From Lineus longissimus (Eukaryota; Nemertea; Pilidiophora; Heteronemertea; Lineidae), in NCBI RefSeq assembly GCF_910592395.1, contig NC_088309.1:20710599-20774598 (forward strand): 64,000 nucleotides of DNA, in the 5' to 3' direction. Below are positions 57,901 to 64,000 of the stretch, in pieces. How positions within the stretch are numbered: the first letter of the stretch is position 1; each line of letters begins with the position of its first letter. Under the pieces are notes generated by a model. The model worked only from the letters and a program-made list of their open reading frames with translations, made no database searches and had not been told where the DNA came from. The position numbers and the translations under genes were made by a program.

Positions 57901-58289
57901 GTAAACCGTAGTTGTGTTAACACTGAAGATGTCCAATTAAACGGGGGGGGGGACTATACATCTATCTATCGTACTTCCGTACACCTGGATACTGAAATAT
58001 AGCAAATTCTGCTAATATTATGCTGCTAACTTTAAGTGTGACGAAAATGAAACTCCTACTTGAATGAAAGTAAAAGCTGAGGTCTTTGTAATGTATTAAT
58101 ACGTCTTTTAGATATGGCATCATGTTGAACTGCTGGCACCCTAACCCTGTTGATCGACCAACCTTCTCTGCCCTGTGTCTACAAATTGACGAAAGCCTGA
58201 AGAGATTAAGGCCGTATCTTGATTTGGCTGAAGACAGCACAGAAATGAAGGCGGACACGGAAGAGGAGGAGAGGAATTCTTTAATGTAG
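50187..58289 (+). CDS. Receptor tyrosine kinase with Cys-rich and two FN3 ectodomains (16-17 exons)
   Basis: Exons: 50187-50312, 50930-51007, 51271-51309, 51873-51936, 52188-52399, 52772-52889, 53467-53565, 53958-53995, 54269-54440, 54736-55137, 55379-55563, kinase insert 56098-56200 or 56503-56632, 56799-56869, 57060-57274, 57551-57688, 58112-58289. All phases match, giving 745 (first insert) or 754 residues (second). Order: signal peptide, Cys-rich region, FN3, FN3, one membrane span, juxtamembrane, split tyrosine kinase, acidic tail. The kinase resembles the FGFR/RET/VEGFR group ([32 protein letters not shown]). The ectodomain is neither Ig-like (FGFR) nor cadherin-like (RET). Ligand unknown; it would signal by trans-phosphorylation at the cell surface. 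Confidence 0.85.
52188..54440 (+). CDS. RTK exons 5-9: two fibronectin III domains
   Basis: FN3-1 is split over 52188-52399 ([17 protein letters not shown]) and 52772-52889 ([15 protein letters not shown]). FN3-2 is split over 53467-53565 ([10 protein letters not shown]), 53958-53995 (a 38-nt exon, [12 protein letters not shown]) and 54269-54440 ([19 protein letters not shown]). Entry and exit phases are 1, as expected of shuffled FN3 modules. The second domain has the typical T-x-Y-x-I-R-V G-strand precursor. Confidence 0.7.
53561..53815 (+). repeat. Minisatellite of ~50-bp units copying a splice donor
   Basis: Five units, each with gtgcaggtaaata...gtgagtcagtaaaacaatctacg, begin at the 3' end of RTK exon 7. 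The exon's own donor (GCTGCAG|gtaaata) is the first copy, so four further donor-like sites lie just downstream in the intron. Confidence 0.8.
54736..55563 (+). CDS. RTK exons 10-11: membrane span and kinase N-lobe
   Basis: Exon 10 (54736-55137) encodes the membrane span (about residues 337-361, [20 protein letters not shown]), stop-transfer RRKRNRK, juxtamembrane tyrosines (SIYDLH, DDYEID), glycine loop GEGTFGRV (419-426) and the catalytic VAVK lysine (446). Exon 11 (55379-55563) encodes the C-helix glutamate (LLREIMLM, E463), the hinge region [13 protein letters not shown] and ends LREK in phase 0. All residues needed for ATP binding are present. Confidence 0.85.
56098..56200 (+). CDS. RTK kinase-insert exon, version A
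   Basis: 103-nt exon, phase 0 in and phase 1 out, strong acceptor (ttattattttag) and donor (CCCG|gtaagt). Encodes a tyrosine-rich insert ([20 protein letters not shown]) ending EDVPAPG. It joins LREK to the VDPCDDH exon in frame. Confidence 0.75.
56503..56632 (+). CDS. RTK kinase-insert exon, version B (alternative)
   Basis: 130-nt exon, also phase 0 in and phase 1 out, donor GAGG|gtatgt. Encodes another tyrosine-rich insert ([20 protein letters not shown]) ending NSIPDEG. The acceptor (tatgtcgcag) is weak; another phase-0 AG lies 24 bp upstream. Including both A and B would shift the frame, so they should be used one at a time. Confidence 0.55.
56799..58289 (+). CDS. RTK exons 13-16: kinase C-lobe and tail
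   Basis: 56799-56869 encodes helix E ([13 protein letters not shown]). 57060-57274 encodes the catalytic loop HRDLAARN (D581), DFG (D599) and the activation loop with a YxxxYY trio (607, 611, 612). 57551-57688 encodes [15 protein letters not shown]. 58112-58289 encodes [14 protein letters not shown] and an acidic tail ending RNSLM before TAG. All catalytic residues are intact, so an active kinase is expected. Confidence 0.85.
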
Positions 58290-58508
58290 AGGGTTGACAG
58301 GTGCACATTTTTAATTCCGATGGGTTCCAACCAATTGAAAAAATCCCGATTCGCATTCAATGTACTCTACTTCCGCCTTGATCGTTTGAACACTATGCTC
58401 ACACCTACAGGGTATCCCGTGTTACGTTGCCGAGTTCGAGATGGAAGCACTGGTGATGACTGCAACATATACCACCAACGACCCTGCGACATTTCATTCT
58501 ATGTAAAC

Positions 58509-58514
58509 AATAAA
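58509..58514 (+). terminator. Poly(A) signal AATAAA of the receptor kinase
   Basis: Canonical hexamer 220 nt beyond the RTK stop codon; gives a short 3' UTR. Confidence 0.55.
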
Positions 58515-58529
58515 TAGTTTCATACCTGC

Positions 58530-61037
58530 AAATCGCTCTCCGATTTCTTCTTTCCTATACGTGTCCTATCAGTGGTTCCCTCTCCTAACAGCGCTGGACC
58601 CAATATCAACTGATCTCCCTCGTTTCGATAACCCAGCACGGGTTATTGTTGGTAGTGTTGCTCGGCAACTCATAGATGGACCATCACACCTTCCATCTCA
58701 TGCAACCATCTCTGATTTAGCCGGCAGAGTCTATATTCTCTTCAGTTGCCGGGATGAGCGTGAGCAGCATGCTCTAAACTCGACATTTGTCTCATCGGTC
58801 GGATGGAATAGATGGCAAAATGAAAAAGTTTCATGGAGTCATGATCAGCTACCTTGCAATTAGACATCCCGTCAAGGTCAAAAGTTTCGTCGGAACAAAG
58901 CGATATAGGCATCCTGACCAAACAGTTCGAAAGATGCAAGTCATTGTGATACAAGAACTGTAATACAAATTGCCTATCTATTCCATCAAAAGCCATTGGT
59001 AAATCGTAGTTCAAGGGCAATGTTGAATACATTAATATTGCGCATTCCAATACAAACTACATGTAATGTACGTGTATTCAGATACTAGTACATGTGCTGT
59101 ACATACATAGACATACAGAGTGATGTATGTCATGGAAAATATTTCATTAATAAACCAGAAGGAGTCATTTGTTTGAACACAATCAAAAGTAAATAATGGA
59201 ACACCAATAAAGGACGAAAGGAAAATCGAAACTGCAATATATATCAAACATTGTTCAACAAATCACCAAGTAGAACTCGGTGATTTGAGTGACGTCCTTG
59301 ACAACATTCTTCAACGAAATTACAAATTTTGCAGTCTCCCCAACAAATTTATCGCCTCCCATACCAAGACCGCAATGGAAAACTATGAGATGTCGATGTT
59401 TCGAAACGTATACAACGTACAACGTACTTCAACATATAGATTAGAGGATCAAAGGAAATGCTACAAAATGATGTTAAGGAAGCTCTTCAGCCAACTCAAT
59501 TGCTGTTACCTGTCAGCGAATGATAACATTTCGTACTTCGGCGTTGGTGGATTGCGTTAAGTATAGAGTTTGAGTCGTTCTTTACTACTATATGCGGTAT
59601 ATTCGGAAGTCAAAGAAATCGTCTTCGGTTGTAAGATGAACTCAGATTCAATCCTAGACTTTACTTTACAACACAACTCATTCCAGCGCCCATGCACTGG
59701 AAAAGTAGCCTGTGAAAGCTTGGAAAACTGTTGTTAGGAAAATACGATTTCGATTTCATGTGTATAAACAACCATAGATTTTTTTCGATTCAGAGAGTAA
59801 GGCATTTTTATGTTTCTTGACTTAAACATTAGCCACCAACGAAGCTTTGTATTTTCAGGACCCCCCCCCCATAATTTTGTTAACTCTCACGAGAACGCAA
59901 AGAACAGACAAGAAACATCTGCATATCTTATCTCTCAATAGTGCGAAGGTATTTCTACCGCCTGGCGAGCAGATGGCTATTGCTGCTGGCTGTGAGGGAC
60001 TGAGAATGTTACAGTTTACAAATTGATTCCAACATGAAGCAAAGCGTTACATTTGCAGACGGTAAGATTTATTTACCATAGCACATCGTGCATTCACATC
60101 CAAATGCGACAGGGTGTGTCTTAAAAAAATATTTGACCAGATAATGACATAATCCGTTTGAAAAATCACGCTTATTAAGAAAAATCAACACAAGCATGCA
60201 TGCATGCACATGTATTCTTGCGCCCAGGCGTCGCTACACTCGAGATACTGAAACCACTGATAAATATATGTGCAAGAAGAGCGTAGTCCTTTGACGCTTG
60301 TTACAATATAATTGTGCTGTCCCAAGTAAAATCTCAAAGGCCTTTCAGTCGAGATGATCGTTGGGCCAATCTTTGTAAAAGGTAATTTTTTTTAGACTCA
60401 TCATTCAGGGCACCGTTTGATCCTTACGAAAGTCAACATGTCCTGTTCTTGTTCTTTTGTTTGTGGAGTGACTCTCGATCAAAGCCACCGCGACAAAGAC
60501 TCGGATGAATATCATTGATTTGATATTTAACATGAAAAATGTTATAACTTGAAAGCCGCCTCTTGAGTACATTTTAAAAAGCGAACATTAAACTGTCACT
60601 ACAACGAATATTGTCAGAGCAGACATTAATCATAGCGATATGTGATGGTTAGCGTTGAAAGCTAGCTAGAAATATTGAAACAGCTACTGATTGTTTGTAT
60701 GCAGTGCGGCGCCAATTTGATTCCAGTCCCAACCCGCTTTTCCGCCGGTATGTTCAGTGACTTCGGTACTTCAAAGCAGTTCTGTGCATGGGGATCGCTC
60801 GAGTTTGAAACAAAATTAACCATTGTTGCCGTTTGGTGTTCAGGAAGCCGCTTTTCTGAAATATCAGAGCTTTCTTGCAAGTCATGTTTACCTGATCGAT
60901 AGCACGCACCGCCGCTGCTGCGCTGGGAATGATTTGAACTGATTGGCCTGGGCTGATTGGCTCAAAGTTGGGAAGAGAGTTTATTGTGTTGGCCGGTTGA
61001 TCTGATTAGGGCCGATTTGCGGAGTTGCGACTGCGCC
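58530..61037. other. Intergenic; no gene recognised
   Basis: Several ORFs of up to ~100 codons occur (for example 58561-58863 plus) but none has a recognisable domain or consistent splice sites. There is a run of C at about 59860-59870 and a short gcatgcatgc repeat near 60196. The last ~200 bp before 61038 probably contain the 5' UTR of the next gene. Confidence 0.4.
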
Positions 61038-61439
61038 ATGTCGGCGGAGACAGCAATGATGAAGCCTCCGAATGTTTCTTTACATATAAAGGTCCTCTAT
61101 GCCTGTGTGATAGTTTTGCTCATTATTCTGTCATGTAGTTTATGGATATCATTCAGTGAAATACAGCGGCTCAGGAACGATGTGGATAGACTACTGAACG
61201 CGCAGGATGCGGTGGAGTTCAAGTTGAATGTGACTGAGAACGATCGGGGGCAAGATGCCCGGAAGACGCGACACAGGAGGGCAACTTACGGGCGGGGTAT
61301 TCGCACGCTACGCGACCTCCAGCGCGCACAGGCCAGTTCGGAATTTGAGGATACAAAGCCGAAAAAGGAGAAGCCGTACTTTGTTTCGCGGACGGAGCCC
61401 TCAGATTTTGTGTGGATGCCAGCTTACAGCAGAGTACCC
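61038..61439 (+). CDS. First exon of a type II membrane protein (colmedin/gliomedin-like?), gene incomplete
   Basis: ATG 61038 begins a 134-codon exon ending at CCC|gtaagt (phase 0). Cytoplasmic tail of ~20 residues, membrane span at about 24-44 (VLYACVIVLLIILSCSLWI), short heptad-like stalk (IQRLRNDVDRLLNAQ), an N-glycosylation site, a furin-type cluster (RKTRHRRA) and a C-terminal DFVWMPAYSRVP. A type II anchor, stalk, furin site and final YSxVP before the splice site resemble gliomedin/UNC-122 colmedins; TNF-family ligands of the ectodysplasin type share the first three features. Later exons were not recognised in the window. Confidence 0.6.
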
Positions 61440-64000
61440 GTAAGTGCAGCCATCAGCTCTCTTCTCCATCATCCAATATTTTCAACCATCAGTTTTACTC
61501 TATCATGCAATATTTTCATCTATAGTTCTGAAACATGACAAATGCGTTATTGACGCGAAACTGACGGTCGGGCGAGTTAGCAAAATAGTTTGTGATAGTC
61601 CTGTCGTAGCGTTTCAATAAAAATGTTCAGCCCATTCTGAATTAAGTGCTTTTAATCCTTTGGGAAAATCGGCGAGGAGGGGAGGCGGATGATTAGTTGC
61701 TGTGTGAGTTGTGTTGAATATATGGGGTTCCTTGGATGTTTACAGTAGGGCAATGTAAACCTGAATAATGCAATTACTAAAAAAACAACAGGAATGCTGA
61801 CGAATAAACAATCTCGTGTTTAACAGTATAATGCAATAATATAATGGCTTCCGATAAAAAGTACATCATACATGTAGACTGAGTTATTCTTCGTCAGTGT
61901 AAAAGCCTGTAAGAGAAACATATCGCGATGAAATACATGTTGTTTGTTAACTGAAATTGGCGTTGGGGATCGGCAGCGCAGTGATAAGAGTACCGAGCTC
62001 ATTCTCAGAAGGTCATGAGTACCACTCTCGGAAGAATCACCGCTGTTCGGATTCTTACTGTGTCTATCTTATTCCACTAATTTAATGTCAACAATGCATG
62101 CCAGTTTGTTGCAGCGTCTAAAAGTTGTCGATAATTACGATCCTAAGACAATCGTGACCGGACTTGTGGAGTTCACCCCGCTACAGCTTCAAACACAGAG
62201 CTGGCTCTACCTCGCCCGATGGTTGGTCACTCGGGACGTCATTGCGAGCATAACGAAATTAGCAGATGGCTGCGGTAGAAAATGCGAAAGGTCTTTCCCG
62301 GGGTATAACCGTTGTTGTGCATTCATGGCAGTCGCGGGAAATTTGCATATTTGCATTGGTGGCCATGTGCAGAGCAGTGTTAACAAAGTGTCTAGCTTCT
62401 CAAGTTTTCTTATTTGTGAACTATGCCAATCAATTCAAGTATCGGCATAACTTTTTATCGTGAAGTGTTGTTCTGCTGTTGTAAGGAATGTCGCCCATTT
62501 TATACGACCTAGTCCACCAAGGACTGGCGATGTCATCCGCACCATGGTACTGTCTATGAAGGAGTACGAAACGCATACTTTCGCCGATGCTCTTGAGATG
62601 TAAAAGCCCAATGATTTTCCAGTTGGTCTCAGTGAAACGCTGATTGACTTTTCGAAGTGATTGGGTATTTTAGACGACTATCGCGATATGCCTATTTGAT
62701 ACTGCAAGGGCAGGGCCAACATAACAAATTGGAATCTGCATTATACGTCATCGGCGTTAAGTTGATGTATGAAAATGTAAAAAGTAGGCTGAAACACTGG
62801 TCGTGTGAAATCCTCTTTATTAATCATATATCACACTTCTGTGTGTCAATACTGGCCGAGTCATAGAACATGATATATAATACTTGTATCGGAGGCATTG
62901 GTAGAGCATGCATGCATTATATCCACTGTCCATTAAACATGCACTGGTGGTATTGTCGCTAATGAATAATGTAAAAACCGTGTCTCAAATGGGACGTCAA
63001 AACGTGTGATACTAACAGTAGCATTGGCTTTTGAATTTCAATTAATATTTCTTTCACTTCATGATTTAGTGATTCATTAGCTCAGTGAGGATATAGTCAG
63101 TTTTTCTTGACCTAGCCATATTGTTGTGCTAATCAAGTCAAAAAACCTCCGAGTTAAAGAGAGAAAAGCACGGAATATGTTAGTGATCTTTTAATTCATG
63201 CATCTGGGCTGTGTACATGTAATAAGTACTATGAGTACAAGCTGCACCCGAACACAGTCAAATGATACACTGAGCTGTAGACGAGGCTAGTCCGTACAAC
63301 TTTCTGTTGTGTTGTGAAGTTACGTGTACGTGATAAATCACAGTTGATTAACTATGGGTGTTCAGGAGATTCTGTCGTGAAAGCTCGTATATGTAAAAAT
63401 ACTTCATACTCGGAGGAAAATCGACGTTCAGTAATCTGGCGATGTTTGCTTCAAATCTTCTGTTCGTCAGTCAATTTCAACGTTTTTATTTGTACATCGT
63501 TTTTCTGTTCAAGCGTTCATTTCCACATTCCAGCTGAATGGTTTGCATCGATAGTACGGATGCATCCCGAACCACAATCATGTTCATTGAAAGGTTGTGA
63601 AATTGTTTTTAGGTCGCGTTTGCATCGACTGCATTGCAAATTAGCGGAAAGATTCCTATGTTTTGATGAATTGGTCTGTCACGAACTTATCCTTAAAAAA
63701 CAGTAGACTGTGATGTTTTCACTGAATGTCATGAGGCCATAGCAACCATGCGTATGTTGCTGAATTTAATGACTACAGTAGTTATATGGTGGATAATTAC
63801 GACAATGAACTTCATTTCAGTGCGTTTCCGAAGATCTGCTAAAATATTTATAGTTGCGAGGAGAGTGTCACAATATTGGCAAATTATAGTGTGACCTTGA
63901 AGAAGACACGGTGTCGAAAAGCTAGTCTCAACAAAATACTATGTTGATCTACATAAAATGGTGTCATACTTCTTTCTGATATTGTTCATCTTGATCGACA
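61440..64000 (+). other. Intron or intergenic tail of the window
   Basis: After the donor at 61440 I find no exon with recognisable collagen or olfactomedin sequence. ORFs at 62085-62450 and 63314-63706 lack domain or splice support. The SINE-like element at about 61965-62075 is the only recognisable feature. Confidence 0.4.
61965..62075 (+). mobile_element. tRNA-derived SINE-like element
   Basis: gcagcgcagtgataagag resembles an RNA polymerase III A box and ggtcatgagtaccactc a B box, about 30 bp apart, as in tRNA-related SINE heads. The tail is not evident, so it is probably a truncated or old copy. Confidence 0.45.

Noticed and set aside
58561-58863. 100-codon plus-strand ORF downstream of the kinase
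   Set aside because: No domain or splice context; the opposite strand is also open, as expected by chance.

Overview
This is eukaryotic (animal) genomic DNA. Genes have GT-AG introns, exons encode metazoan extracellular modules (SRCR, C-type lectin, PAN, fibronectin III) and a receptor tyrosine kinase, and there is abundant transposon-derived DNA. Frequent palindromic words such as acatgtac and taggccta, plus a large SRCR gene, fit a marine invertebrate deuterostome such as an echinoderm or other ambulacrarian. That placement is inference only.

Region 1 (1-22716) is a higher-order tandem array. A ~5.65 kb unit occurs three times (730-6420, 6421-12048, 12049-17797), followed by a truncated fourth copy (21375-22716). 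Each full unit carries on the minus strand an 82-residue secreted six-cysteine peptide gene and a PAN/apple-domain exon. Between units 3 and 4 sits a 3.57 kb LTR element (17798-21369) with TG...CA LTRs and a 5-bp target duplication. It has no visible polymerase genes but carries a broken SGNH-hydrolase ORF and a proline-rich ORF. The 3' end of a second copy of the same element, at the same target site, opens the window (1-724), giving a 20,645-bp super-period.

Region 2 (23420-23995) is an intronless four-membrane-span MS4A/CD20-like gene on the plus strand.

Region 3 (25004-45650, minus) reads as one very large gene: a signal-peptide exon, two C-type-lectin exons and 26 single-exon SRCR-like modules. 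I placed all splice sites by eye; reading phase is conserved across all 29 exons (about 2,876 codons). Eleven successive modules (4-14) lack the second SRCR disulfide. Modules 23-25 are a nearly perfect 562-bp triplication. The 3' end is unresolved.

Region 4 (46792-47994, minus) is an intronless galactose-3-O-sulfotransferase-like gene; an adjacent MITE supplies its nearest poly(A) signal.

Region 5 (50187-58289, plus) is a receptor tyrosine kinase of about 745-754 residues: signal peptide, cysteine-rich region, two fibronectin III domains, membrane span and split kinase. Two candidate kinase-insert exons have the same 0-to-1 phase and look mutually exclusive.

Region 6 (61038-61439, plus) is the first exon of a type II membrane protein (colmedin/gliomedin-like is a possibility) whose remainder lies beyond the window or in exons I could not recognise. 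The rest is intergenic or intronic DNA with palindromic and SINE-like repeats.
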